From an uncultured Eubacteriales bacterium (GTDB lineage: Bacteria; Bacillota; Clostridia; Oscillospirales; Acutalibacteraceae), in NCBI GenBank assembly GCA_934464615.1, contig CAKSKA010000007.1, positions 13,905 through 77,904 of the forward strand: a DNA stretch of 64,000 bases, given 5' to 3'. The notes under the pieces were generated by a model. It was not told the DNA's origin, did no database searches, and saw only the letters and a list, made by a program, of their open reading frames with translations. The translations under genes and the position numbers were made by a program. How positions within the stretch are numbered: position 1 is the first letter of the stretch; each line of letters opens with the position of its first letter. Positions 26,651 through 35,113 of this stretch are shown here, piece after piece.

Positions 26651-27539
26651 ATCTTGCAAGCGGATGAAATCTTTTATATGCCGCGGTATATTTATTTTTC
26701 ATCATTTGGGCGTAAATCTGCGTTGAGGAAATATCCGCATGTCCCAACAATTCCTGAACATCGCTTAACTGTGCGCCGTTTTCAAGCAAATGCGCCGCAA
26801 ATGAATGGCGAAGTGTATGCGGTGTAATATCTTTATCAATTTTAGCACATGCGGCATAATATTTAATTATTTTCCAAAATCCCTGACGAGTCATAGGTTG
26901 TCCGTTCATATTGGTAAAAAGCCTGTCCTCATCGGGATTTACAACTACCGCACTGCGTGCAGCGGTTATGTAATTTTTAATAGCTTTAAGCGCTTGGGGA
27001 TAAATAGGTATAATGCGCTCCCCTTTTTTATCCGAATGAATATGTAAAACGCCTATTTGGAGGTTTATATCGAATATTTTAAGTTCAACAAGTTGAGTCA
27101 CTTTAATACCCGTTGCATAAAGCAACTCAAGCATTGCCCTGTCGCGGCAACCTTTGTAATCGCTGACGTCCGGTTGATTAAGCAATGTTAACACCTCATT
27201 GCTTGTAAGTATTTCCGGAATTTTCTTAACGGTATGGTGCTTTTCAAGGTTAACCATCGGTGTCTCGTCCACAAGACGCTGTGCCACAAGGTAGTTAAAA
27301 TAACACCTCAACGAAGCCAAAGCGCGTGCCGTGCTGGTCTGACTTTGACCGTATTGCAGTAAATACTTTTCATAGTCCTCAATACTGTCGCGTGTAACGG
27401 AATTCGGGGAATCAATGTGATTAATATTGCAATAGTTTATAAATTTGTTTACATCACGCATATAGGATTCTACCGTGTTTTTGGAACTCTTTTTAACATT
27501 ACACAAATAGTTTCTGAAATCCTGCGCATAGTCAACCAC
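26649..27539 (-). CDS. XerD-like tyrosine recombinase with an altered first catalytic residue
   Basis: This 296-residue site-specific recombinase has an N-terminal SAM-like core-binding domain (residues 1-95) and a C-terminal catalytic domain. The catalytic set is visible as Lys in SDKKGERIIP, HTLRHSFAAH, LGHADISST and the nucleophile Tyr in TQIYAQ. The first arginine, normally in GLRVSEL, is Lys146 here (GIKVTQL). Length matches XerC/XerD. The GTG start is 7 nt after GGGGG. No phage or transposon genes adjoin, so it looks like a housekeeping Xer-type or a paralogue of unknown target. Confidence 0.85.
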   Translation of the reverse strand: MVDYAQDFRNYLCNVKKSSKNTVESYMRDVNKFINYCNINHIDSPNSVTRDSIEDYEKYLLQYGQSQTSTARALASLRCYFNYLVAQRLVDETPMVNLEKHHTVKKIPEILTSNEVLTLLNQPDVSDYKGCRDRAMLELLYATGIKVTQLVELKIFDINLQIGVLHIHSDKKGERIIPIYPQALKAIKNYITAARSAVVVNPDEDRLFTNMNGQPMTRQGFWKIIKYYAACAKIDKDITPHTLRHSFAAHLLENGAQLSDVQELLGHADISSTQIYAQMMKNKYTAAYKRFHPLAR

Positions 27540-27557
27540 ACTAACACCCCCTTGAAT

Positions 27558-28187
27558 TTAAAATGAAAAGTATTTTAAAAACGATACCGACAAAACGGCA
27601 TCTGCCAAAGCCGATACAACGTAAAGCAAAATTATTAACGAGAACTTTTTGCAATACCTTTTAAATTCGTCATACATATTGGCTGCCTGACCTTTCGGCA
27701 TTGAAATACGCACCAGACGAAGTGAAAAAATAAATGCCTCCCTGCCGGAAATTAAATAACCTATTACCGCCAAAACCGTGCAAGGAATAAGTATAAGCGA
27801 GTTAAAGGCAATGCCCTGTAAAAGATACTGTTTATAAAGATACGCCGCCGTAATTCCGTAATTAAATCCGCAGTAGCATACCGCTATGGGTGACAGCGCA
27901 ACGCCTACAACCGATGTTCCGCACAGAAACAGTATAAGCGCAGCCGGCAAAAGCGAAGTAAACGCGGTAATGAATATACCGAAAAAATCTTTATCCGTAC
28001 GCGTAAGTAAAAATGAATTAAAGCTGTTTTGCGCAATACTGTACACCGTACCGCTTAAGCGCAAAAACAACGCGCCTGCGGCAATACCTACGACATATAC
28101 AAACATAAGTATTATAATCAATCGGTTCTCGGCAAAGCTGCCTGCAAATTTTGTTTTCCTTAAATTAATTATTGCAGTTCTTTTCAT
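27558..28187 (-). CDS. spoIIM: Stage II sporulation protein M
   Basis: This 209-residue membrane protein fits SpoIIM, which with SpoIID and SpoIIP drives septal peptidoglycan thinning and engulfment. About five hydrophobic segments are visible, including IIILMFVYVVGIAAGALFL and LLPAALILFLCGTSVVGVAL, with the loop CGFNYGITAAYLY. Length matches the B. subtilis protein (about 214). The ATG at 28187 follows GGAGG and is chosen over a longer frame to 28316. The family call is from topology and remembered sequence style. Confidence 0.78.
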   Translation of the reverse strand: MKRTAIINLRKTKFAGSFAENRLIIILMFVYVVGIAAGALFLRLSGTVYSIAQNSFNSFLLTRTDKDFFGIFITAFTSLLPAALILFLCGTSVVGVALSPIAVCYCGFNYGITAAYLYKQYLLQGIAFNSLILIPCTVLAVIGYLISGREAFIFSLRLVRISMPKGQAANMYDEFKRYCKKFSLIILLYVVSALADAVLSVSFLKYFSF

Positions 28188-28297
28188 ATTACATCCTCCG
28201 TTCTGTGCAAATATATGCACAAAGCGGACAAGATATAACCGAACACAACATTTTGAATTAAATTTAATCGTTAAGTATACATATTGTATTTGCAACA

Positions 28298-28507
28298 TTA
28301 TGTAACCTAAAAACAAAATGCATAATCAAAAAAATAACCCCTGAAAAAACACAGTCGATACGCTCAATCGCACTGTTTTTAAGGGAACATATACCATTAT
28401 ACACTAAAATTCAATTATGTCAACCACTATTTTTGGATGTACAAAACATTATGTAAACGCATTATGTTAACTACACAATATATGCCCGCAAACAACTTAT
28501 GTAAACC
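28298..28507. repeat. Five dispersed copies of ATTATGTNAAC between spoIIM and fabG
   Basis: Copies start at 28298, 28414, 28448, 28461 and 28496 (the last begins with C), all in the same orientation with a conserved TTATGT core and AAC tail. Intervals are 116, 34, 13 and 35 bp. The last copy ends 37 bp upstream of the fabG -35 box. They look like binding sites for one regulator. They are not DnaA boxes. Confidence 0.7.
28343..28381. other. Imperfect hairpin with flanking A/T runs
   Basis: AAAAACA pairs with TGTTTTT and CGAT with ATCG, separated by a small internal loop. T-runs exist on both strands. It lies in the 412-bp gap between spoIIM and fabG, inside the region of the ATTATGTNAAC repeats. 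It may terminate or attenuate transcription towards spoIIM, but the stem is weak. Confidence 0.4.
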
Positions 28508-28543
28508 TATGGGTAGGGGTTAAAATAATTTGCTTTAAAAAAA

Positions 28544-28572
28544 TTGAAATTAAAATTACGGTATGCTATAAT
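28544..28572 (+). promoter_or_regulatory. Promoter of the fabG-like gene
   Basis: TTGAAA (28544-28549), 17 nt, TATAAT (28567-28572) with an extended -10 TGC. It lies inside a longer open frame, which shows that the coding start is downstream. Confidence 0.85.
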
Positions 28573-28600
28573 TGCATTATCAATAATCGGAGGACTGAAT

Positions 28601-29338
28601 ATGAATAAAAAAACCGTAATAGTAACCGGAGCATCAAAAGGTATCGGTGCCGATATTGCAATGTTCTTTGCCGAAAAGGGCTACAATGTTGTTATTAACT
28701 ACAACACATCGGCAGAGTCTGCCCTGCTGCTTGAGAAATCACTCATTTCAAACAATTATTCGGTTATGTCATTTAAGGCAAACGTAACCAATAAAGCCGA
28801 AGTCGATTTAATGGTAAAAGAAACCGTTTACAAGTTCGGCGGTATTGATGTGTTGGTTAACAATGCCGGCATCTCATACACCGGACTTATAACGGATACC
28901 GATGAATATGACTGGGGCAATATTATCGATGTAAATTTAAAGGGCGTTTACAACTGTTGCCGTGCGGTGCTGCCGGAAATGATATCCAAAAAAAGCGGAC
29001 GCATAGTAAACATTTCTTCAATTTGGGGGATTACCGGCGCATCGTGCGAGGTTGCATATTCGGCTTCCAAAGCAGGTGTTATAGGCTTTACAAAGGCATT
29101 GGCAAAGGAAGTAGGTCCAAGCGGAATAACCGTAAACAGTGTGGCGCCCGGCATTATAAATACAAGTATGAATTCACATTTAACGCAAGAGGAAATCAAC
29201 GATTTTACAAGCGAATTACCGATAAACCGTATGGGCACTACTACCGAAATTGCGCGCGCGGTATATTTTCTTGCGGACTCCTCTTCAGGCTACATAACAG
29301 GTCAAACACTTGCAGTAGACGGCGGACTTACAATATAA
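28601..29338 (+). CDS. fabG: 3-oxoacyl-ACP reductase-like SDR
   Basis: This 245-residue short-chain dehydrogenase has the cofactor motif TGASKGIG near residue 9, NNAG near 87, and the catalytic Ser and Tyr-Lys in NISSIWG and YSASKAG. The C-terminus (YITGQTLAVDGGL) matches FabG, which reduces 3-oxoacyl-ACP with NADPH in fatty-acid elongation. It stands alone with its own promoter rather than in a fab cluster, so it may serve another oxidoreduction. The ATG follows GGAGG by 7 nt. Confidence 0.85.
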   Translation: MNKKTVIVTGASKGIGADIAMFFAEKGYNVVINYNTSAESALLLEKSLISNNYSVMSFKANVTNKAEVDLMVKETVYKFGGIDVLVNNAGISYTGLITDTDEYDWGNIIDVNLKGVYNCCRAVLPEMISKKSGRIVNISSIWGITGASCEVAYSASKAGVIGFTKALAKEVGPSGITVNSVAPGIINTSMNSHLTQEEINDFTSELPINRMGTTTEIARAVYFLADSSSGYITGQTLAVDGGLTI

Positions 29339-29357
29339 ATTTAAATATATGCGCAAC

Positions 29358-29397
29358 AAAAAATGCAAAGGAAAACTCAATTCCTTTGCATTTTTTT
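29358..29397. terminator. Bidirectional terminator between fabG and mutS2
   Basis: AAAAAATGCAAAGGAA pairs with TTCCTTTGCATTTTTT around AACTCAA. It serves both convergent genes. Confidence 0.94.
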
Positions 29398-31771
29398 ATC
29401 TTTGCAATTCAACAACGGTAACACCGCTTTCGCCTTCTCCGAAGGTGCCTAAGCGAAAACTTTTTACGGATTTATGGTGTTTAAGGTGATTTTGCACTGC
29501 GGTCCTCAGTACTCCTGTTCCCTTTCCGTGTATCACGGTAACTGTATTCAGTCCGCACATAACGGCATTATCTATAAATCTGTCAAGTTCAATAATGCCC
29601 TCGTCCGCTGCCATACCGCGCATATCAAGTTCGGTTGCGGCAATTCGGTCTTTGCCGGATTTTATTCCGGTTACGCCCTGACTGCGCTGTACGGTAGTTT
29701 TTTCAAGCAAAATAATATTTTCCGGTACCGTGCTTATTTTCATACTGCCTACGGCAACAACAATTTTTTCGTCCTTTACCGAAACAATTTCACCTTCACG
29801 GTTTATATCCTTAAGCCTTACTTTATCCCCCACCGCAAGTTTTCTCGGTAAAACATAATCGTCTTTAATTTCCCTTACCGGATTTGCTGAATTCAGCATA
29901 TCATTGACAGAAGACTTATATATCCGCTTGGCATCGGCATATTTTTTAGAAGCGTTTTCTCTGTTCGCGGATTTTTTCAGATCCTCAAGTTCGCCTAACA
30001 TTTCGCCGGCTTTTTGCCTTGCCGAATCAATAATATGCATTGCCGTGCTTTTGGCTTTATCGGTTTCCTGTTCGTACCTTTTGTTGATCTGTGCGTTTAT
30101 ATCGTCAGCGCGTTTTTTTGCCGCTGCCAATTCTCTTCTTATATTTTCGGTTTCAATACGCTGTTTTTCGGCGGACTGACGTTCCCTCTCCAATGCGGAA
30201 ATTATATTTTCAAACCGTATATTTTCTGCAGATACAAAGTTCTTCGCCTCGTCAATTACCGATTTATCCAAACCGAGCTTTTCGGAAATCGCAAAGGCAT
30301 TTGAACGCCCCGGTACACCTATAAGAAGTCTGTATGTGGGTTTAAGGGTGGTTACGTCAAACTCGCAACTTGCGTTTTGTACGCTCTCGGTATCCAGCGC
30401 GTAGGCTTTAAGTTCCGCATAATGCGTGGTTGCGGCAACGCGGCAGCCTTTTTTTGCAAGCGCGCACAAAATAGCTCTCGCCAAAGCCGCGCCTTCTATA
30501 GGATCCGTACCGGCGCCGACCTCGTCAAGCAAAACAAGACTGAAAGGTGTTGCGTTGTTAAGAATTGAAACAATGTTTACCATATGTGCGGAAAATGTAG
30601 ACAGTGATTGTTCAATACTTTGCTCGTCGCCGATATCTACAAGTATATTATCAAAAACCGAAATTTCACTGCCGTCATCACACGGAATCATCATACCGCA
30701 CAGTGCCATAAGCGTCATTAAGCCTATGGTTTTAAGGGTTACGGTTTTTCCGCCGGTATTAGGTCCCGTAATAATAAGCGAATTATAGCCGACGCCGAGT
30801 TCTAACGATACAGGCACCACTTTATTTTTATCAATAAGCGGATGCCGTGCATTTTTAAGCACTGTTTTACCGCAAGAATTAATGTTTGGCATAACAGCCC
30901 GCATTTTATATGCAAGAGAAGCCTTAGCAAATATCACCGCAAGTTTTACAAGTGCATTAAACGATGTTTTAATACCGTCCGCAAATGTTGATGCCTCGCT
31001 TGATAATTCCGACAAAATCCTTTCAATTTCTTTTTTCTCTTTAAGACGCAGAACCCTTAAATCGTTATTGATTTCGACAACAGCCATCGGCTCTATAAAA
31101 AGTGTTGCGCCAGATGCCGACGAATCGTGTACAATACCCGAAAATTCGCCCTTATATTCGCTTTTTACAGGCACAACATACCTGCCGTCACGCTGTGTTA
31201 TAATGGATTCCTGCAAGTATTTTGAGTAACTTTGGCTGCGTACTATTGAATCAAGTTTTTCACGTATTTTTGAGGACGCGCGGGTAATTGCGCGCCGTAT
31301 GTTCAAAAGTTCAGCCGATGCGTCATCGTTTAATTCTTCTTCATTTTTTATGCACATAAATATTTTTTCTTCAAAATATTTATTGGGAATAAGCAAATCA
31401 AAAATACCGTCAATAACGGTTGCCGTTTTCATTTCGTTTTCTTCGCGCCATGTTTTAACCCGGCGTATAACCCTTAAAGTTGCTGCAATATCAAGCAGTT
31501 CTTTAGGACTAAGCACAGCGCCGACATTTGCCCTTTCAAGCGCGTCGTTGTTATCCGTTGTGCCCGAAAACGACGGAGAGACAGCGCGTGCCAACAAATC
31601 ATATGCCGCTTTGGTTTCGGCAAGACTGTGTTTTACTTCTTCTTCATCGGTTAATATTTCTGTATTTTCAATACATTGTTTGGCGGCATCAAAGGCCGCT
31701 TCGTCCGCCAGCATATGCAAAACCTTATAAAGTTCTAATGTACGGGCGGATTTTTTTAAATAATAAGCCAT
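29396..31771 (-). CDS. mutS2: Endonuclease MutS2
   Basis: This 791-residue protein has a MutS-type ATPase (Walker A GPNTGGKTVTLK near residue 330, Walker B VLLDEVGAGTDPIEGAAL), a coiled-coil region, and a C-terminal Smr nuclease domain with LDMRG and HGKGTGVLR. MutS2 suppresses recombination and, in Bacillus, rescues collided ribosomes. The ATG at 31771 is 6 nt after AGGTG and is preferred to a GTG at 31780. It begins 2 nt after the recO stop. Confidence 0.96.
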   Translation of the reverse strand: MAYYLKKSARTLELYKVLHMLADEAAFDAAKQCIENTEILTDEEEVKHSLAETKAAYDLLARAVSPSFSGTTDNNDALERANVGAVLSPKELLDIAATLRVIRRVKTWREENEMKTATVIDGIFDLLIPNKYFEEKIFMCIKNEEELNDDASAELLNIRRAITRASSKIREKLDSIVRSQSYSKYLQESIITQRDGRYVVPVKSEYKGEFSGIVHDSSASGATLFIEPMAVVEINNDLRVLRLKEKKEIERILSELSSEASTFADGIKTSFNALVKLAVIFAKASLAYKMRAVMPNINSCGKTVLKNARHPLIDKNKVVPVSLELGVGYNSLIITGPNTGGKTVTLKTIGLMTLMALCGMMIPCDDGSEISVFDNILVDIGDEQSIEQSLSTFSAHMVNIVSILNNATPFSLVLLDEVGAGTDPIEGAALARAILCALAKKGCRVAATTHYAELKAYALDTESVQNASCEFDVTTLKPTYRLLIGVPGRSNAFAISEKLGLDKSVIDEAKNFVSAENIRFENIISALERERQSAEKQRIETENIRRELAAAKKRADDINAQINKRYEQETDKAKSTAMHIIDSARQKAGEMLGELEDLKKSANRENASKKYADAKRIYKSSVNDMLNSANPVREIKDDYVLPRKLAVGDKVRLKDINREGEIVSVKDEKIVVAVGSMKISTVPENIILLEKTTVQRSQGVTGIKSGKDRIAATELDMRGMAADEGIIELDRFIDNAVMCGLNTVTVIHGKGTGVLRTAVQNHLKHHKSVKSFRLGTFGEGESGVTVVELQR

Positions 31772-31773
31772 AT

Positions 31774-32511
31774 TTAACACCTGATACTGTTAAAAAATTC
31801 AAGCGTGCGGAAGCGCTGCTCGGTCTGTTCAAGCAAATATCGCTCCGTAATACGCGACAGCCTTTTCGACTGCTGCTGCGGAATTGAAAATCCAAACAAT
31901 TTATCAAACGGCGAATATGTAATGTGGCGCATAGCCGTAACAAGCGTTGCATTTAATAAGACTGCATTATCCGTCTTACAGTCATCACACAGCAACACAC
32001 CGTTTACCGTATCAAAATACATTAAATTTTCATCAAATTTTCCGCAAACGGCACAACCCACAAGGTCCGGCATAAAACCGGCAATGGCAGCATACCGCAA
32101 CTCAAAGACCGATTTAAGCAAATCCGTATCCATACGTTTACCGTTGCTTAAAACTATACATTTAACAAGCAAACGTAAAATATCTTCGCAGTTGTCGGAG
32201 TCCGTAGTAACGGACCATACAACCTCGCAAAAATACTGCTGAAGTGAAACGGCTTCTATATCGCAATCGAGGCTGTAGTAGCATTTAATAAGGGATGCGT
32301 CCCTAACCCTGTAGGTGTCCTTTACCTCCTCTAAAATAAAAGAAGAATAACACAAAAAGGATGTGCCCGAATGGTATTTGTTTTTAAGTTTTTTTGCAGA
32401 CGCGGCAAATGCTTTTATAACACCTTTATCCTTTGTTAAAAGCGTTATAAGTCGGTCATTCTCCCCAACGTTCATCACTCTTATTACCAATGCCTGCGTT
32501 GTTATCTGCAT
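31774..32511 (-). CDS. recO: DNA repair protein RecO
   Basis: This 245-residue protein loads RecA with RecR in gap repair. An N-terminal OB fold (ITTQALVIRVMNVGENDRLI) is followed by a helical domain with a zinc site formed by CAVC and CDDC near residues 150 and 172. Its start lies 56 nt inside yqzL, behind GGGGA. The era-yqzL-recO order is conserved in Firmicutes. Confidence 0.94.
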   Translation of the reverse strand: MQITTQALVIRVMNVGENDRLITLLTKDKGVIKAFAASAKKLKNKYHSGTSFLCYSSFILEEVKDTYRVRDASLIKCYYSLDCDIEAVSLQQYFCEVVWSVTTDSDNCEDILRLLVKCIVLSNGKRMDTDLLKSVFELRYAAIAGFMPDLVGCAVCGKFDENLMYFDTVNGVLLCDDCKTDNAVLLNATLVTAMRHITYSPFDKLFGFSIPQQQSKRLSRITERYLLEQTEQRFRTLEFFNSIRC

Positions 32512-32605
32512 TTAATTTTTCCCCGCCGATATTAATGTTTTTATATTGCAAATAGTCTTCTATCTTACCGCTTTTGCAAAATTGTTGCCATGCGTTTTCG
32601 GACAT
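32456..32605 (-). CDS. yqzL: YqzL-like small protein
   Basis: A 49-codon gene starts ATG at 32605 after GGAG and ends TGA at 32458-32456. Its opening MSENAWQQFCKSGKIEDYL and following YKN resemble the YqzL family, small proteins of unknown function coded between era and recO in many Firmicutes. The second half is polar. It overlaps recO by 56 nt in another frame. Identification rests on position and the Trp-Phe-Gly-Tyr pattern. Confidence 0.72.
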   Translation of the reverse strand: MSENAWQQFCKSGKIEDYLQYKNINIGGEKLNADNNAGIGNKSDERWGE

Positions 32606-32674
32606 CTGACCGTCTCCTAAAAATTACTTTAATAGTAATTTTCCCGAAAGGCATGTATATATTTTAGGAAAAAT

Positions 32675-33604
32675 TTACTTAACGTCAAGTCCGAAGCCGT
32701 GGATAAGCGACTGTCTGTTGCGCCAGTCCTCTTTTACCTTAACCCAAAGTTTAAGGTCGGCCTTTATACCGAAAAATTCTTCAATATCACGCCGTGCGCT
32801 GACACCTACACGCTTAAGCATTTCGCCGTTTTTACCGATAATAATTCCCTTATGCGAGTTCTTCTCGCAGTAAATCGTAGCGTCAACACAAAGTATAGGC
32901 TCACCCGCGTTAGTATCGCGTTCAAAAAATCTTTCAATATCAACAGCAATGCCGTGCGGAACTTCATTGCTTAACATACGCAGCAGTTTTTCCCTTATAA
33001 TTTCCGCAACCATAACCTTGTCCGGCTGATCGGTAAAATCGTCATCGGCAAAGTAATGCACCGATTCGTGTGCAAATTTCGCCGCCTCGTCAATCAGTGC
33101 GTCGACATTATCTCCGGTCTTGGCGGAAAACGGCACAACTGCGTCAAAATCATATTTTGATGCATATCTGCTTATAATCGTAAGCAAATCTTCTTTATTT
33201 TGTAAAAGGTCTATTTTGTTGATGCCGAGTATAGCTTTTAACTTCCTTCGGTTCAGTTCTTTAATAAGTTCTTCCTCGGCGGCAGGCAAACTTCCCTGTT
33301 CGTTTTTAAATTTAGGGCATGCGTCAACTATCATTATTACGGCATCGACATCTGTCATACCCATTCCCACCGCTTTAACCATATTTTCCCCAAGCAGATT
33401 ATGCGGTTTGTGAAAACCCGGTGTATCAATAAATACCAACTGCAATACGTCGCGGTTGAGTACACCCATAATTCTTGTGCGTGTGGTCTGCGGCTTGTCC
33501 GAAACAATGGCGACTTTTTGACCTAAAGCCCTGTTTAAAAAAGACGATTTCCCCACATTCGGTCTGCCTATAATACTTATAAAAGCCGATTTTGATTTTT
33601 CCAA
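32675..33604 (-). CDS. era: GTPase Era
   Basis: This 309-residue GTPase helps mature the 30S subunit by binding the 3' end of 16S rRNA. G1 is GRPNVGKS near residue 14, G3 DTPGFH near 60, G4 NKIDL near 128, and a C-terminal KH domain contains IIIGKNGEMLKRVG. It lies 10 nt after ybeY, another 16S processing factor. Confidence 0.97.
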   Translation of the reverse strand: MEKSKSAFISIIGRPNVGKSSFLNRALGQKVAIVSDKPQTTRTRIMGVLNRDVLQLVFIDTPGFHKPHNLLGENMVKAVGMGMTDVDAVIMIVDACPKFKNEQGSLPAAEEELIKELNRRKLKAILGINKIDLLQNKEDLLTIISRYASKYDFDAVVPFSAKTGDNVDALIDEAAKFAHESVHYFADDDFTDQPDKVMVAEIIREKLLRMLSNEVPHGIAVDIERFFERDTNAGEPILCVDATIYCEKNSHKGIIIGKNGEMLKRVGVSARRDIEEFFGIKADLKLWVKVKEDWRNRQSLIHGFGLDVK

Positions 33605-33614
33605 TTTTTTACTC

Positions 33615-34100
33615 CTATTCGCTTATAACAGCAAGTCCCAAAAGGGTTAAAACCTGCTCTTCTTTTTCGCGCATACGCACTTTTTCAAGTCCGCCGTTAA
33701 CATGATCGTAGCCCAAAAGATGCAGCATTGAATGCACGGTAAGATACGCAATTTCCCTTTCAAGCGAATGACCGTACAAATCAGCCTGTGCTACCGCATG
33801 TTCCACCGAAATTACAATATCTCCGAGCATTTTTGCATTGTTTTCGGGATTAACATCATATGTACCGTTCTCCCCGAGCGGAAAGGACAATACATCCGTG
33901 GAATTATCTATATTGCGGTATGTTTTATTGTATTCCTTAATCATATCATCATCAACAAAAGTAACATTAACCTCGGAATCGGCGTTAAAACATTCAACCT
34001 TTAAAGTTGCAATACACGCTTTGCGTACCAGAAGCCGTGTACCTGTAGGCAATTTAATCTTCTTTTGTCTGTCGCTGATAATTACTTTAACCTTGCTCAT
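33615..34100 (-). CDS. ybeY: rRNA maturation endoribonuclease YbeY
   Basis: This 161-residue metalloprotein processes the 16S rRNA 3' end. The zinc-binding HxxxHxxxxxH motif is HSMLHLLGYDH near residues 128-138. The ATG at 34100 is 9 nt after AAAGGA and overlaps the end of phoH by 14 nt; an upstream ATG at 34121 lacks a ribosome site. phoH-ybeY-era is a conserved cluster. Confidence 0.95.
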   Translation of the reverse strand: MSKVKVIISDRQKKIKLPTGTRLLVRKACIATLKVECFNADSEVNVTFVDDDMIKEYNKTYRNIDNSTDVLSFPLGENGTYDVNPENNAKMLGDIVISVEHAVAQADLYGHSLEREIAYLTVHSMLHLLGYDHVNGGLEKVRMREKEEQVLTLLGLAVISE

Positions 34101-35085
34101 ACTTTTTGTTCCTTTCCTCATTCTTTTCGTATGCTTTAATTATTTCCTGTACCAATTTATGCCTTACAACATCGCGTCCGCTTAAACGGATAATCGAAAT
34201 GTCTTCAATATTTTTAAGAATATTTATAACCGTTTTAAGACCTGATTTTTTACCCGATGGTAAATCAATCTGCGTAATGTCACCCGTAACTACGATTTTT
34301 GAATTATTGCCGAGTCTTGTTAAAAACATTTTCATTTGCTCGTTTGTGGTATTTTGCGCTTCATCAAGAATTATAAAACTGTCGTCCAAAGTCCTGCCGC
34401 GCATATATGCCAGCGGAGCAACCTCAATATCTCCGCGCTCCTGACAGCGTGCAAACGTTTCGGCTCCCAACATATCAAACAAAGCGTCGTAAAGCGGCCG
34501 TAAATACGGATCTACTTTTTGCTGTAAATCACCGGGTAAAAATCCAAGGCTCTCGCCCGCTTCCACAGCGGGACGCGTTAAAACAATGCGGCTTATTTGT
34601 TTTGAACGATACGCCGTTACCGCCATTGCCACCGCAAGATATGTTTTACCTGTACCTGCCGGTCCTACACCTATTGTAATTGTATTGTTTTTAATGGCAT
34701 TTACATATTTTTGCTGGCCCAATGTTTTAGGCCTTACCGGTCTGCCTTTGGAGGTTATCATAATACATTCCAGTTCTTTAAGCGACTCTATGCTGTCGCA
34801 ATTACCGTCCTCAAGCAATCCCATAATGTAAAGCACATTTTGCGATGTAATTTTCTCCCCCTTTTCAATCAGGGCAATCAAACCGTTAATAACCTTTATA
34901 GCATCGTCAACATCGGGTTCCTCACCGCGTATTTTAATGCTGTCCGAATGGGACGTTATAACCACATTCAGCTTTTTTTCAATAAGAATCGTATTTTCGT
35001 CAAAGTTGCCGAAAAGTTCGGCAATATGGTTAATATCTTTAATTTTTAACGATTTTTCCGTATTGTTCAACTCCCTATTGTACAT
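34087..35085 (-). CDS. phoH: PhoH-family ATPase
   Basis: This protein of about 332 residues has an N-terminal region, then an ATPase with Walker A GPAGTGKTYLAVAMAV near residue 140 and Walker B FIILDEAQNTTNEQMK near 235. PhoH-like proteins next to YbeY are thought to act in RNA metabolism. The ATG at 35085 has no clear ribosome site, and a TATACT-type -10 lies only a few bases upstream, so the start or an internal promoter is uncertain. An AGGGAG follows the ATG within the coding frame. Confidence 0.9.
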   Translation of the reverse strand: MYNRELNNTEKSLKIKDINHIAELFGNFDENTILIEKKLNVVITSHSDSIKIRGEEPDVDDAIKVINGLIALIEKGEKITSQNVLYIMGLLEDGNCDSIESLKELECIMITSKGRPVRPKTLGQQKYVNAIKNNTITIGVGPAGTGKTYLAVAMAVTAYRSKQISRIVLTRPAVEAGESLGFLPGDLQQKVDPYLRPLYDALFDMLGAETFARCQERGDIEVAPLAYMRGRTLDDSFIILDEAQNTTNEQMKMFLTRLGNNSKIVVTGDITQIDLPSGKKSGLKTVINILKNIEDISIIRLSGRDVVRHKLVQEIIKAYEKNEERNKKYEQG

Positions 35086-35113
35086 ATACAGTTAGTATAA
35101 CATAAAATGCCGA

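Noticed and set aside
26649..27539. Integrase of a mobile element
   Set aside because: Length, domain layout and neighbours are like Xer proteins. No attachment repeats, excisionase, phage or conjugation genes are nearby, and the tRNAs are far away.
28298..28507. DnaA boxes or a replication origin
   Set aside because: The repeated motif ATTATGTNAAC does not match TTATCCACA, and no dnaA or oriC-type gene context is present.
28544..28600. Upstream start for the fabG-like gene
   Set aside because: The codon lies on the promoter -35 box and the -10 box is inside the frame; the ATG at 28601 has GGAGG.
32621..32643. Terminator between era and yqzL
   Set aside because: The AAAATTACT/AGTAATTTT stem is A/T only and sits just before the yqzL ribosome site; termination seems unlikely, though a minor role cannot be excluded.
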